This document shows positions 47,132 to 56,066 of a DNA stretch of 64,000 nt, in pieces. This DNA comes from Ruminococcus sp. Lineage in GTDB: Bacteria > Bacillota > Clostridia > Oscillospirales > Ruminococcaceae. Below the pieces are notes generated by a model that saw nothing but the letters and a program-made list of their open reading frames with translations, searched no databases and was not told the origin of the DNA. The translations under genes and the position numbers were made by a program. Location: contig NZ_JAHZAX010000006.1 in assembly GCF_019423705.1 (NCBI RefSeq), positions 62,001 through 126,000 of the forward strand. The letters are read 5' to 3'. Numbering within the stretch: position 1 is the first letter of the stretch; each line of letters starts with the position of its first letter.

Positions 47132-48173
47132 AAATGAGCATACAGTCACCAAAACTAAAGAACCTGTACTTCTCCTCCACAGCGATCTTGTAAGCATTCA
47201 TAGTGTTCTCGTATCCCATAAACGCCGATACAAGCATAATGAGCGTGCTCTCGGGCAGGTGAAAATTCGTCACCAATCCGTCAAGTACCTTGAACTCAAA
47301 ACCGGGGTAAATGAATATCTCCGTGTATCCGTCGCAAGGCACGATCTTTCCCCCATTGAACGCCGCAACGCTCTCCAGCGTCCTGCAAGAAGTCGTTCCG
47401 ACTGCGATAACACGTCCGCCGTTGGCCTTTGTCTCGTTTATCATCTTAGCCGTCTCTGCACCAAGCTCGTAATGCTCCCTGTGCATTTTGTGATCCAGCA
47501 CCTTGTCCTCTTTAACTGGCCTGAACGTTCCAAGACCAACGTGCAAAGTTACATACGCAATGTTCACACCCATCGCCTTCAAGTCCTCAAGCTGCTGCTC
47601 AGTAAAATGCAAACCAGCCGTCGGCGCAGCAGATGAACCCAGCTCGTGTGCATAAACCGTCTGATACCTGTCCTTGTCCTTGAGCTTTTCCGTAATGTAT
47701 GGCGGCAATGGCATCTGTCCGATCTCATCAAGTGTCGCAAAGAAATTCTCCTCGCACTCAAATCTCGCAATGCGGTTTCCGTCCTCAAGTACGTCCGTTA
47801 TCTCCGCCTTGAGCTTTCCGCCGCCAAACACGAACCTCGTTCCGATCTTCGCCTTCTTGCCTGGCCTGCAAAGAATCTCCCATACCATATTCTCTTTCTG
47901 CTCCACAAGCAAAAATTCAATGAGAGAACCCGTGTCCTCACGCTCGCCGTAAATTCTCGCAGGCAAAACCTTTGAATCATTGAGCACAAGCAGATCACCT
48001 TTTTTAAGGTAGTTGCATAGATTATAGAAATGGTCGTGAACCACCTCTCCCGTCTTGCGGTCGACCCTCATCATTCGAGATGAGTTTCTCGGCTCAACAG
48101 GGGTCTGCGCAATAAGCTCCTGCGGCAGATCATAATAAAAATCCGATTTTTTCATATTGCTGATATCAAGCAT
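47127..48173 (-). CDS. queA: tRNA ribosyltransferase-isomerase QueA
   Basis: Converts preQ1-34 in tRNA to epoxyqueuosine using S-adenosylmethionine. 348 residues, normal length. Motifs: KKSDFYYDLPQELIAQTPVEPRNSSRMM at the N-terminus, GDLLVLNDSKVLPARIYG, GSSAAPTAGLHFTEQQLEDLKAMGVNIAYVTLHVGLGTFRPV and FHLPESTLIMLVSAFMGYE. ATG at 48171-48173 has AGGAGAT upstream; the TTG at 48177-48179 lies inside that spacing. The stop codon lies in a dispersed repeat. tgt is four genes downstream. Confidence 0.96.
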   Translation of the reverse strand: MLDISNMKKSDFYYDLPQELIAQTPVEPRNSSRMMRVDRKTGEVVHDHFYNLCNYLKKGDLLVLNDSKVLPARIYGEREDTGSLIEFLLVEQKENMVWEILCRPGKKAKIGTRFVFGGGKLKAEITDVLEDGNRIARFECEENFFATLDEIGQMPLPPYITEKLKDKDRYQTVYAHELGSSAAPTAGLHFTEQQLEDLKAMGVNIAYVTLHVGLGTFRPVKEDKVLDHKMHREHYELGAETAKMINETKANGGRVIAVGTTSCRTLESVAAFNGGKIVPCDGYTEIFIYPGFEFKVLDGLVTNFHLPESTLIMLVSAFMGYENTMNAYKIAVEEKYRFFSFGDCMLIL

Positions 48174-48316
48174 TTTCAATATCTCCTATTTATATAAATA
48201 ATGTTTTGTCATACATTGATCGCACTCGCAATCCCGAATATCCGCCCTGCCAGCCAATTTAATTCAAACTAAACTTATTAATTTACAAAAAATTAATAGA
48301 ATTTCGTCTATATGTA

Positions 48317-48345
48317 TTGACAGACGGCAAAATATTTGTTATCAT
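48317..48345 (+). promoter_or_regulatory. Promoter of the lysine-controlled asd operon
   Basis: TTGACA (48317-48322), a 17-bp spacer and TATCAT (48340-48345). The start would be near 48352, right at the riboswitch. Confidence 0.8.
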
Positions 48346-48355
48346 TAAACAGAAC

Positions 48356-48546
48356 AGATAGAGGTGCAGTCGAAATGAGTATCGCTTTTTCGTCAGCGTG
48401 AATTGACACCCTGACGGCAGCTTCCCAAAGCCTATAAAAAGCGTGAAAGGTAAGACTGCCGAAGCGGAGCATTGGGAACGCCCCTGCTGACTGTTAGTTT
48501 AATAGACTATCAGTTGTCATCATTACAGGTGATGGAGTGCTATCGG
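48356..48546 (+). promoter_or_regulatory. Lysine riboswitch (L-box)
   Basis: The conserved blocks of the lysine aptamer are present in order: AGATAGAGGTGC, ATGAGTA, GTGAAAGG, ACTGCCGAAGC, and the closing GGAGTGCTATC. P1 is GATAG (48357-48361) with CTATC (48540-48544). An intrinsic terminator lies 44 bp downstream. The genes behind it make lysine, so lysine binding would end transcription early. Confidence 0.9.
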
Positions 48547-48589
48547 CATAAATTTGTTTATGTCAACATTCTTATTATATTGTATGATG

Positions 48590-48613
48590 AACTGGTTTTC
48601 AACCAGTTTTTTT
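48590..48613 (+). terminator. Riboswitch terminator upstream of asd
   Basis: AACTGGTT and AACCAGTT pair around TTC, followed by a run of T. Off-state hairpin of the lysine riboswitch. Confidence 0.9.
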
Positions 48614-48725
48614 ATTATTTGTTTATTTTTTATGTTTTGTGCAAAATAATATTTCTGCCGCTGCGTATTTTAGTTTATTATGCCAAAGAAATTTATTGCA
48701 ATTGCACGGGAAAAGGAGTTTTTAT

Positions 48726-49808
48726 ATGAAAAAGTACAATGTCGGTATAATCGGCGCAACAGGAATGGTAGGACAGAGATTTTCTCTCCTCCTCGACAAA
48801 CACCCTTGGTTCAACGTTGTTTGCGTTGCCGCTTCCCCACGTTCCGCTGGCAAAAAGCTCAAGGACGCAGTTGCGGGCAAGTGGAAGCTTTCTGAGCCTC
48901 TGCCGGAAGCTATCGGCGAACTCACAGTTCTGAACGCCGAGGAAGACGTTGAGAAGATCGCTTCAATGGTAGATTTCGTGTTCTGCGCTGTTGATATGAA
49001 GAAGGACGAGATCAGAGCGCTCGAGGAAAAGTATGCAAAGGCTGAATGCCCAGTAGTTTCAAACAACTCCGCTCACAGACATACTCCTGACGTTCCAATG
49101 GTGATCCCGGAGGTAAACCCTGAGCATATCGAGATCATCGCTTCACAGAGAAAGAGACTCGGCACTAAGAGAGGCTTCATCGCAGTTAAGTCTAACTGCT
49201 CCCTCCAGTCTTATGTACCTGCTCTTGCTCCTCTTATGGATAAGTATAAGGTAACAAAGGCTCTCGCCTGCACATATCAGGCGATCTCAGGCGCAGGCAA
49301 GACATTTGAAAGCTTCCCTGAAATTCTCGACAACGTTATCCCTTATATCGGCGGCGAGGAAGAGAAGTCTGAGAAAGAACCTCTCAAAATTTGGGGTCAT
49401 ATCGAGGGCGAAGTTATCGTAGACGCAACTGCTCCTGCTATCACAACACAGTGCCTCAGAGTTCCTGTTTCTGACGGACATACAGCAGCAGTTTTCGTTT
49501 CATTCGAGAATAAGCCTTCTAAGGAAGATATCCTTAAGGCTTGGAAAGATTTCAGCGGCGTTCCGCAGGAGCTCCAGCTTCCAAGCGCTCCAAAGCAGTT
49601 CCTCAACTACTTCACAGAGGATGATCGTCCACAGGCTAAGCTGGACAGAAACCTCGAGGGCGGTATGGCCGTTTCTATCGGCAGACTTAGAGAAGATTCT
49701 CAGTATGACTATAAGTTCGTTTGCCTCTCACACAATACTCTCAGAGGTGCAGCAGGCGGCGCTGTTCTGTTGGCAGAACTTCTTGCAGCAAAGGGCTATT
49801 TTGACTAA
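48726..49808 (+). CDS. asd: Aspartate-semialdehyde dehydrogenase
   Basis: Reduces aspartyl phosphate to aspartate semialdehyde with NADPH, the branch point to lysine, methionine and threonine. The 360-residue protein starts at ATG 48726 behind AAAAGGAG; upstream in-frame codons belong to the leader. Motifs: KKYNVGIIGATGMVGQRFSLLLDKHPWF (Rossmann fold), FCAVDMKKDEIRALE, and the catalytic cysteine in VKSNCSLQS (residue 158). The layout matches the archaeal/fungal-type branch that also occurs in Clostridia. Codon usage is strongly biased. First gene of asd-dapA-dapB. Confidence 0.96.
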   Translation: MKKYNVGIIGATGMVGQRFSLLLDKHPWFNVVCVAASPRSAGKKLKDAVAGKWKLSEPLPEAIGELTVLNAEEDVEKIASMVDFVFCAVDMKKDEIRALEEKYAKAECPVVSNNSAHRHTPDVPMVIPEVNPEHIEIIASQRKRLGTKRGFIAVKSNCSLQSYVPALAPLMDKYKVTKALACTYQAISGAGKTFESFPEILDNVIPYIGGEEEKSEKEPLKIWGHIEGEVIVDATAPAITTQCLRVPVSDGHTAAVFVSFENKPSKEDILKAWKDFSGVPQELQLPSAPKQFLNYFTEDDRPQAKLDRNLEGGMAVSIGRLREDSQYDYKFVCLSHNTLRGAAGGAVLLAELLAAKGYFD

Positions 49809-49844
49809 TCAAACATATATAAATGCACGAAAGGAGTGCTGTTT

Positions 49845-50735
49845 ATGAAAAAGACGATCTTTACAGGCGCAGGCGTTGCTATCGTAACACCAATGAACGC
49901 CGACGGCTCTATCAACTTTGACAAGCTGGGAGAGCTTATTGACTTCAACATTGACAACGGCACAGACGCTATCATAATCTGCGGAACAACAGGCGAAAGT
50001 GCAACTATGACCGATGAGGAGCATATCGAGTGCATTCGCTATGCCGTTGAAAAAACAAACCACAGGATTCCTGTTATCGCAGGCACAGGTTCAAACCATA
50101 CCGAGTATGCCGTGAACCTTTCAAAGAAGGCCGAAGAGCTTGGCGCTGACGCCCTTCTCTGCGTAACGCCTTATTACAATAAGACCTCACAGGCAGGACT
50201 TATCGCACACTTCAAGGCTATCGCCGAAGCTGTCACCCTGCCGATTATCCTTTACAATGTTCCGTCAAGAACAGGCGTGAACATTCTCCCTGAAACTTGT
50301 CTCGAGCTTTCCAAGATCGACAATATCGTCGCTGTCAAGGAAGCAAGCGGCAATATCAGCCAGATCACACAGGTGGCTGCCCTCTGCGGCAATAACCTCG
50401 ATATCTATTCGGGCAATGACGATCAGATCGTGCCTATTATGGCTCTCGGCGGAAAGGGCGTTATCTCAGTTCTTTCCAACTGTATGCCATTTGAAACTCA
50501 CGAGATCACTCAGCTCTGTCTTGACGGCAAGTATGAGGAAGCAAGAGAAAAGGCATTCAAAGTACTTGATTTCACAAAGGCACTTTTCAGCGACGTCAAC
50601 CCTATCCCTGTCAAGGAAGCCCTCAACCTTATGGGCTTTGAAACAGGCGAGTGCCGTCTGCCTCTCGTAAGAATGAGCGACGACAAGATCGAAAAGCTCA
50701 AGGCAACAATGACAAGCCTTGGACTTATCAAGTAA
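49845..50735 (+). CDS. dapA: 4-hydroxy-tetrahydrodipicolinate synthase
   Basis: Condenses aspartate semialdehyde with pyruvate in lysine and meso-diaminopimelate synthesis. 296 residues, a TIM barrel. Motifs: FTGAGVAIVTPMNADGSINFD, CGTTGESATMTDEEH, LCVTPYYNKTSQAGLIAHF and ILYNVPSRTGVNI (catalytic Tyr). The Schiff-base lysine is in IVAVKEASGNI. ATG at 49845 is preferred to GTG at 49836, which would overlap the AAAGGAG. It lies 36 bp after asd in the same operon. Confidence 0.97.
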   Translation: MKKTIFTGAGVAIVTPMNADGSINFDKLGELIDFNIDNGTDAIIICGTTGESATMTDEEHIECIRYAVEKTNHRIPVIAGTGSNHTEYAVNLSKKAEELGADALLCVTPYYNKTSQAGLIAHFKAIAEAVTLPIILYNVPSRTGVNILPETCLELSKIDNIVAVKEASGNISQITQVAALCGNNLDIYSGNDDQIVPIMALGGKGVISVLSNCMPFETHEITQLCLDGKYEEAREKAFKVLDFTKALFSDVNPIPVKEALNLMGFETGECRLPLVRMSDDKIEKLKATMTSLGLIK

Positions 50736-50748
50736 TAAAGTAATATCT

Positions 50749-50776
50749 AAAGGGCGGAGCGATTCGCCCTTTATGT
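50749..50776 (+). terminator. Weak hairpin between dapA and dapB
   Basis: AAAGGGCG and CGCCCTTT pair around an 8-nt loop, but only ATGTTTATCG follows, so termination would be inefficient at best. Confidence 0.45.
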
Positions 50777-50800
50777 TTATCGTTGTGTAAAAATACCAGT

Positions 50801-50827
50801 GTAGGGGCTGGCGTCCCCGACAGCCCG
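50801..50827. repeat. Short intergenic hairpin repeat, type B
   Basis: The same 26-mer as at 39288-39313, GTAGGGGCTG ... CGACAGCCC, placed between dapA and dapB inside the operon. Confidence 0.82.
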
Positions 50828-50896
50828 AACGCTGTCCGTTTGCCGACCTGTACACAGGCGTATTATGTATTATTAAAAAGCAAAGGAATGATATAA

Positions 50897-51655
50897 ATGA
50901 CAAAGATCGCAATATGCGGAGCCTGCGGCAAAATGGGCAGGTTCATAAACGACGTTATCTCTGAAAGAGACGATTGCCAAGTAAGCGCCGGTATCGACAA
51001 GTTCGGCGAAGCTTATGCTGACTTCCCTGTTGTAAAGGAAGTTGCCGACCTGCCGGAAAAGCCCGACGTTATCATCGACTTTTCCCACCCATCAGCCCTT
51101 GACGATCTCCTCAATTACTGCCTCGCAAACGGCACAGCTCTTGTTATTGCAACAACAGGCTATACCGAAGAGGACACAGCAAAGATACACAAGGCTGCCC
51201 AGCAGATACCTATCTTCTTCACATTCAATATGACTTTGGGTATCAATCTGCTTGCTAACCTTGCAAAGACCGCTGCGAAAGTTCTCGGCGGACAGTATGA
51301 TATCGAGATCATCGAAAAGCACCATAATCAGAAGATCGACGCTCCGTCTGGCACAGCCATTATGCTTGCCGACGCTATCAACGAAGAGCTTGACAATAAG
51401 TACCACTATGTTTACGACCGCCATTCCGTAAGAGCAAAGAGAGAAAAGACCGAGATCGGTATGCACTCTATCCGTGGCGGCACTATCGTTGGCGAGCACG
51501 AGATAATTTTCGCAGGAAGAGACGAAGTTATCTCCCTCAAGCACGAAGCTCATTCAAAGCAGGTGTTCGCTGTTGGCGCAGTAAACGCAGGAATTTTCCT
51601 CTGCGGCAAGCCGGCAGGACTTTATGCGATGAGCGATCTTCTCGCTTCACTTTAA
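50897..51655 (+). CDS. dapB: 4-hydroxy-tetrahydrodipicolinate reductase
   Basis: Reduces the DapA product with NAD(P)H. 252 residues. The dinucleotide motif is KIAICGACGKMGRFI. VIDFSHPSALDDLL and ATTGYTEEDTAKI follow. The catalytic HHNQKIDAPSGTAIML (KxDxPSGTA) motif is complete, and SIRGGTIVGEHEIIFAG closes the site. ATG at 50897 follows AAAGGAATGATATAA. The gap to dapA is 161 bp because of a weak hairpin and a dispersed repeat. No dapL, dapF or lysA is adjacent. Confidence 0.97.
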   Translation: MTKIAICGACGKMGRFINDVISERDDCQVSAGIDKFGEAYADFPVVKEVADLPEKPDVIIDFSHPSALDDLLNYCLANGTALVIATTGYTEEDTAKIHKAAQQIPIFFTFNMTLGINLLANLAKTAAKVLGGQYDIEIIEKHHNQKIDAPSGTAIMLADAINEELDNKYHYVYDRHSVRAKREKTEIGMHSIRGGTIVGEHEIIFAGRDEVISLKHEAHSKQVFAVGAVNAGIFLCGKPAGLYAMSDLLASL

Positions 51656-51670
51656 TATCTAACTGTACAA

Positions 51671-51706
51671 AAAACAGGACTACCGCTTTTGCGATAGCCC
51701 TGTTTT
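51671..51706. terminator. Bidirectional terminator between dapB and the transglutaminase gene
   Basis: AACAGGACTACCGC and GCGATAGCCCTGTT pair around TTTT (two mismatches); TTTTATT follows on the plus strand and TTTTTTG-like sequence on the minus strand. Confidence 0.75.
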
Positions 51707-51717
51707 ATTATGCTCTT

Positions 51718-53937
51718 TTATCTGTCCTCGTCAATTACCATTTTCATCTTCTGCTTTTTCGCAAGGACTTTCCATTGTGACTTGTACTGACTGTAAACCG
51801 CCGCCCAGTCCTCTGCCGTCGGCTCATATCCGCCGAAGCATACACGCTGGAAAAGCTCTATCAGCCTGCCGATATCTCCACCACGCTGCGAAACATATCC
51901 GCCGATCATTTCGGGGGTGTAACCCGAAAGACTGTCACGAGATGATATCTCAAGAAGCCTTATGACACGCCTGTAAAGCCGCAGCACCCTGTTCACATTG
52001 CTGCTGAATTTCAGCGATATCCTGAAAAACAGCTCCATAATTCGGTCAAGCATTACAAAGAATATCAGCACGAATATGACGGCGATAACAAGCGCTATCC
52101 TGCTGAACCAGCTGACAAATGTGGAAACATCAAAGCCGCCACCCTGTCCGCTGAGATCCTGCTGATACCCTGCAACGGTGGGGTCAAAGGTCATCCAGCC
52201 AACGCCTGCCACAAACACCTCAACAAAGGCGTGGGCGTGGCTGTCTCTCACAACGAACTCGCCGTTCTCATTTTTCTCATAAGCCGCAAAGCCCTCAACA
52301 TATCTCGCAGGCAGGCCCAGCATTCTCGCCATAAGGGTCATACTGGTGGCATAGCTTGTGCAGTTGCCACGCTTGCTTGTGAAAAGAAAATATGCGATAG
52401 ATTCGTCAGATGGCTCGTATTCGTTATCGTAAACATAGCCGTTTTGCTCGAAATAATTCACAAGCGCCTCAGCCGTTTCGTAATCGTTCTTGCAGTCCTT
52501 TGTTATGTCCTCCGCAAGCTGCGCCATTCTTCTGTCCGTGTCGTCATAATCCGAAACGTCCGTGTAAAGCTCGTAAAGCTTTTGCAGGTTGTCGATCTGC
52601 TTATCCGTAATGGCGTCGCTGCCGTTGGTCTTTGCGTCATTAATCAGCGCCTCAAAACTCTGTGCATACACGTTTTTAAGATTTTTCGCAAATTCACGCT
52701 CTTTTTCCGTCTCGGGATAATATTCAAAGCTTATTCCAAGCCTTGTGTTGCCTGCGTCATAAGGCCTGTATACCTCGCCGTGAACTGTCTTGAAATAAAC
52801 CGTGCTCTCCCCCGGTGTGATAAGCAGCGGCGCAGGGATATAGCTTGGCGTAAAGCTGTCGCTGTACTGGTTCATAACCGCCTTTTGCGAGAAAAGATCA
52901 TCGGGGAATTCATTTCCCATAAACCCGAAATATTCATACTGACCGCTGGCTGCCAGCTTTTTCATTATATCGTAGGTGTAGCTTGTGGAATTGACCTCGT
53001 TATCGCCATAAAGATGAACGGTCTTGTCAAAATCAAAGCTGCTGTCATAGTAATTATAATCGGTCACCCAGCGTTCGCCGACGAAATTATCAAAGCTCTG
53101 TCTGCGCAGATAAATGACCTGCTCGTCAGATGTGGTTGTGAAGTTGAAAAGTATCTCACCCGTGGTGTCTGCTCCAAATCTCGGCGAGGATTGCTCGCTT
53201 AGATCGGCATAGTCCGAACGGGTCTGTATTTGCAGATCAAAGAAATTCTTGTTGTTTTCAAGATAAGATGTGTGGCTCGGCAGGGGCACGAACATTGCGA
53301 TCGCTCCAACAATAGTGACAAATATCGCCGCAGCCGCAGCATAGGACTTATTGATGATAAGCCGTGAATTGCTATCGTCTGAAACCAGCCTGCTATGCAC
53401 CATAAGTGCAAGGAAAACTGTCAGCATAAGGGTGATATCAAATGTCGCCATACTGTCAGCCCTTTTTCCGTAAATGAAAAATGGAAAAAGCAGCACAAGC
53501 ATCGTGCCGAAGCTTCTGTACCGAACTATCGTGAAATAATAAAGCACCGAAGCAATGAAAAAGCCAAGGCCTATAAACAGGAAATAAAAGTAATCATATA
53601 TCCTGCCAACTTCTTGGCTGTTAAGATAAAACCAGTCGATAAAGGTCTTGCCCGAACTTGCAAAGCCAGACCGCAAAAGGTTCATACTGAAAAACAATAT
53701 GCACACCGTCAGCGCCGTATAAACAAGCCCACGAATGACTTTTTTCGGCTTTAGCCATTCAAAAAGCGCAAACAGCAGGCACTCATAAACCCCGAAGCCT
53801 AAGTTGTAAATGCGAACATCATCGCCCATATAGGTCTTGAAAATAATGTTCATCACGACTGCGGCAAGCAAAAGTGGCAGCGCATATCTTGAAAGGATCT
53901 TCACAAGGGGCTGTTTTAAGTCAAAAGTTTTTTGCAT
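51718..53937 (-). CDS. Membrane-anchored transglutaminase-like protein (TgpA-type)
   Basis: A 739-residue protein. The N-terminal ~210 residues contain about six helices (TgpA N-terminal domain). An outer region follows with a transglutaminase core: RGNCTSYATSMTLMARMLGLPARYVEGFA (Cys), VRDSHAHAFVEVFVAGVGW (His) and MTFDPTVAGY (Asp). After one more TM helix (WFSRIALVIAVIFVLIFFVML) a cytoplasmic DUF4129-like tail ends it (LRLYRRVIRLLEISSRDSLSGYTPEMIGGYV). The function of the family is unsettled; the MoxR-DUF58-TgpA trio is widespread. ATG at 53935-53937. It is the last of the four-gene run. Confidence 0.92.
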   Translation of the reverse strand: MQKTFDLKQPLVKILSRYALPLLLAAVVMNIIFKTYMGDDVRIYNLGFGVYECLLFALFEWLKPKKVIRGLVYTALTVCILFFSMNLLRSGFASSGKTFIDWFYLNSQEVGRIYDYFYFLFIGLGFFIASVLYYFTIVRYRSFGTMLVLLFPFFIYGKRADSMATFDITLMLTVFLALMVHSRLVSDDSNSRLIINKSYAAAAAIFVTIVGAIAMFVPLPSHTSYLENNKNFFDLQIQTRSDYADLSEQSSPRFGADTTGEILFNFTTTSDEQVIYLRRQSFDNFVGERWVTDYNYYDSSFDFDKTVHLYGDNEVNSTSYTYDIMKKLAASGQYEYFGFMGNEFPDDLFSQKAVMNQYSDSFTPSYIPAPLLITPGESTVYFKTVHGEVYRPYDAGNTRLGISFEYYPETEKEREFAKNLKNVYAQSFEALINDAKTNGSDAITDKQIDNLQKLYELYTDVSDYDDTDRRMAQLAEDITKDCKNDYETAEALVNYFEQNGYVYDNEYEPSDESIAYFLFTSKRGNCTSYATSMTLMARMLGLPARYVEGFAAYEKNENGEFVVRDSHAHAFVEVFVAGVGWMTFDPTVAGYQQDLSGQGGGFDVSTFVSWFSRIALVIAVIFVLIFFVMLDRIMELFFRISLKFSSNVNRVLRLYRRVIRLLEISSRDSLSGYTPEMIGGYVSQRGGDIGRLIELFQRVCFGGYEPTAEDWAAVYSQYKSQWKVLAKKQKMKMVIDEDR

Positions 53938-53950
53938 TGAACACGCCCCC

Positions 53951-55114
53951 TTATGTCATTTTGCGAAACACAAAGTTTTCGTCAACTGTCCACATATTCT
54001 CGGTCTGCTTTTCAATGCCGCTGAGCCTTGTCACAACGAATGAGCCGCCAAACTCTTCCAGCAGCACGGCGAAGTCCCCAGCCATTGACGATAGGCAGGA
54101 AGTAAAGCAGATAGGCGCAGTCTTGCCGATCTCTTTTGAGAATTCAAGGCGCTTGTCCTGCGGATAAGGGGACACCGCCGCAAGCTCGTTTTGAAGCTCT
54201 GCGATATCCGCCGCCGAACGGATCTTCATCGACTTCCAGCCGCCGAGATAGTAATTATATTCGCTCTCAAAGCCCTGCATAATTAGTATTGAAAGCATTG
54301 CAAGGCTCGCTTCCATTATGTTGTCAACATTCATCGCATACATTGCGTTGTTATTTTTGCACTCGGGTATATCGAGGAAAAATGACTGACTGGAAGCCGT
54401 TACCTTTTCATCAAGGCGCACCATAAGCTCTTCCTTTTTGGAAGAAAGCTTCCAGTTTATTCTTTTCAGCGGATCGCCGATCTCATAAGGTCGGTGATCG
54501 TAACCCGGAACTCCTGTGAGACCCAGCGCATTTTCGTCCGATTCGCTTTCGTTATCATCGAAGGCTGAGTTTTCGGAAGTGGCTCTGAGCACTTCGCTTT
54601 GAGTGCCTGTATCTGGAATGTTCGGCATAATCTTCACGGTCTTTATCGCCGAACTGAACTTTTCATCGTCCACCCTCAGCGTTACGATACCGAGATAATC
54701 GTGGAGCATTATTGACTTTATTTTCACCCGGCCCATTCCTGCGAAACGTGTTTCAAGGCTGAGCTTTACGTTTTCCTGCCTGCCGCCGATGACAACAGTT
54801 TTGAAAAACATTGCGTCCTTTCCCACGATATTTTTTGAACATTCCGCCGTGACCTCGATTATGCAGGAAGGCATAAGTGGCAGGGCGTTTAGAAGCATTA
54901 TCTCGGCGTCAAGCTCCTCGCCCTTTGCGCTGATATCAGTTGAAAGCTTTATTGCCGCCTCAAGCTTGTTTTTCGTCACAAGCAGGGATATCATCGAAAA
55001 CAGAAAGGCGAGTAACAGCAGGCAGAGCACAAGAAGTCCGCCGCTGCCGTTTATATACGCCGTCAGCAGTATCGAGATAAGGACGCAGGTCAGATATCCT
55101 AAAAGATTTTTCAT
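53951..55114 (-). CDS. DUF58 family membrane-associated protein
   Basis: A 387-residue protein. Two N-terminal helices (YLTCVLISILLTAYINGS and LLVLCLLLLAFLFSMISLLV) precede a polar beta-rich region. The DUF58 core GYDHRPYEIGDPLKRINWKLSSKKEELMVRLDEK follows. The core sits before a von Willebrand A-like fold. DUF58 proteins accompany MoxR ATPases and transglutaminases in envelope-related operons. It begins 10 bp after moxR and ends 13 bp before the transglutaminase gene. Confidence 0.93.
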   Translation of the reverse strand: MKNLLGYLTCVLISILLTAYINGSGGLLVLCLLLLAFLFSMISLLVTKNKLEAAIKLSTDISAKGEELDAEIMLLNALPLMPSCIIEVTAECSKNIVGKDAMFFKTVVIGGRQENVKLSLETRFAGMGRVKIKSIMLHDYLGIVTLRVDDEKFSSAIKTVKIMPNIPDTGTQSEVLRATSENSAFDDNESESDENALGLTGVPGYDHRPYEIGDPLKRINWKLSSKKEELMVRLDEKVTASSQSFFLDIPECKNNNAMYAMNVDNIMEASLAMLSILIMQGFESEYNYYLGGWKSMKIRSAADIAELQNELAAVSPYPQDKRLEFSKEIGKTAPICFTSCLSSMAGDFAVLLEEFGGSFVVTRLSGIEKQTENMWTVDENFVFRKMT

Positions 55115-55124
55115 TATCCGCCGC

Positions 55125-56066
55125 TTAACCTCTCTCTATCTTATCGGGCGATTTAACGCTGAGGGAAATTTTCTCGAGGACTTCCCTTTCGTTTGCAAAA
55201 GCAGATTTGCCCTTTGGCGAAAGCATAAGCCTATGTGAAAGCACGTCTGTCATAACTGTTTTCACGTCGTCGGGAGTAACATAGCCCCTGCCCATAACGA
55301 AAGCGTAAGCCTTTGCGGCTTTGAGCAGGGCGATACTTCCTCTCGGCGATACACCAAGCTTTACAAATTCGGAATTTCTCGTTGCTGTAACAAGGCTGAG
55401 GATATACTTTCTCACGGAAAGCTCAGCGGTGACGTTTTCAACATAGCCCATAAGCTCACGGACGTCCTCGAGAGTCATAACGGGTTTGATATTCTTTGCA
55501 AAGCTTGTTTTTTCCGCCCTTGACATAATATCAAGCTCGTCCTCATAGGAAGGATAGCCCATTGAAATCTTCATAATAAATCTGTCCATCTGCGCTTCGG
55601 GAAGATGATAAGTGCCATAAGTTTCCACAGGATTCTGCGTTGCCAGCACCATAAAAGGCGTTGGCAGGGTGTGGGTATTTCCGTCGATGGAAATTTGGTG
55701 CTCTTCCATAACCTCGAGAAGGCTGGACTGTGATTTCGGCGAAGCTCTGTTTATCTCGTCCGCCAGCAGGAAGTTGCACATTGCTGCGCCCTCTTTATAC
55801 TCAAGCTCGTGGGTATCTTGATTTATCATCGAAAAGCCCACGATATCTGACGGCATAATATCGGGGGTGAGCTGGATACGATTATACTTTCCGTCCACCG
55901 ATTTTGCCAGCGCAGACACAAGCTGGGTCTTGCCGACGCCCGGAACGTCCTCGATAAGGACGTGACCGCCGCAAAGCATTGCTGTGATTATTTTCACAAC
56001 TGAGTCTGTTTTGCCGACGATGACTTTCTCGATATTATCCACAAGGAGCTTTACTTTTTCGTTCAT
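55125..56066 (-). CDS. MoxR-type AAA+ ATPase
   Basis: A 313-residue AAA+ chaperone-like ATPase. Walker A is EDVPGVGKTQLVSALA, Walker B FLLADEINRASPKSQSSLLEVMEE, followed by the sensor 1 region MVLATQNPVETYGTYHLPEAQMDRF with its Arg finger and sensor 2 (SPRGSIALLKAAKAYAF). MoxR proteins help metal insertion or complex assembly for VWA-domain partners; here the partner is the DUF58 protein. Its ATG overlaps the rlmD stop by 4 bp (56063-56066). No further regulatory signal is seen. Confidence 0.95.
   Translation of the reverse strand: MNEKVKLLVDNIEKVIVGKTDSVVKIITAMLCGGHVLIEDVPGVGKTQLVSALAKSVDGKYNRIQLTPDIMPSDIVGFSMINQDTHELEYKEGAAMCNFLLADEINRASPKSQSSLLEVMEEHQISIDGNTHTLPTPFMVLATQNPVETYGTYHLPEAQMDRFIMKISMGYPSYEDELDIMSRAEKTSFAKNIKPVMTLEDVRELMGYVENVTAELSVRKYILSLVTATRNSEFVKLGVSPRGSIALLKAAKAYAFVMGRGYVTPDDVKTVMTDVLSHRLMLSPKGKSAFANEREVLEKISLSVKSPDKIERG

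Noticed and set aside
50749..50776. Strong terminator splitting dapA from dapB
   Set aside because: The hairpin lacks a T run, so asd-dapA-dapB is kept as one operon.
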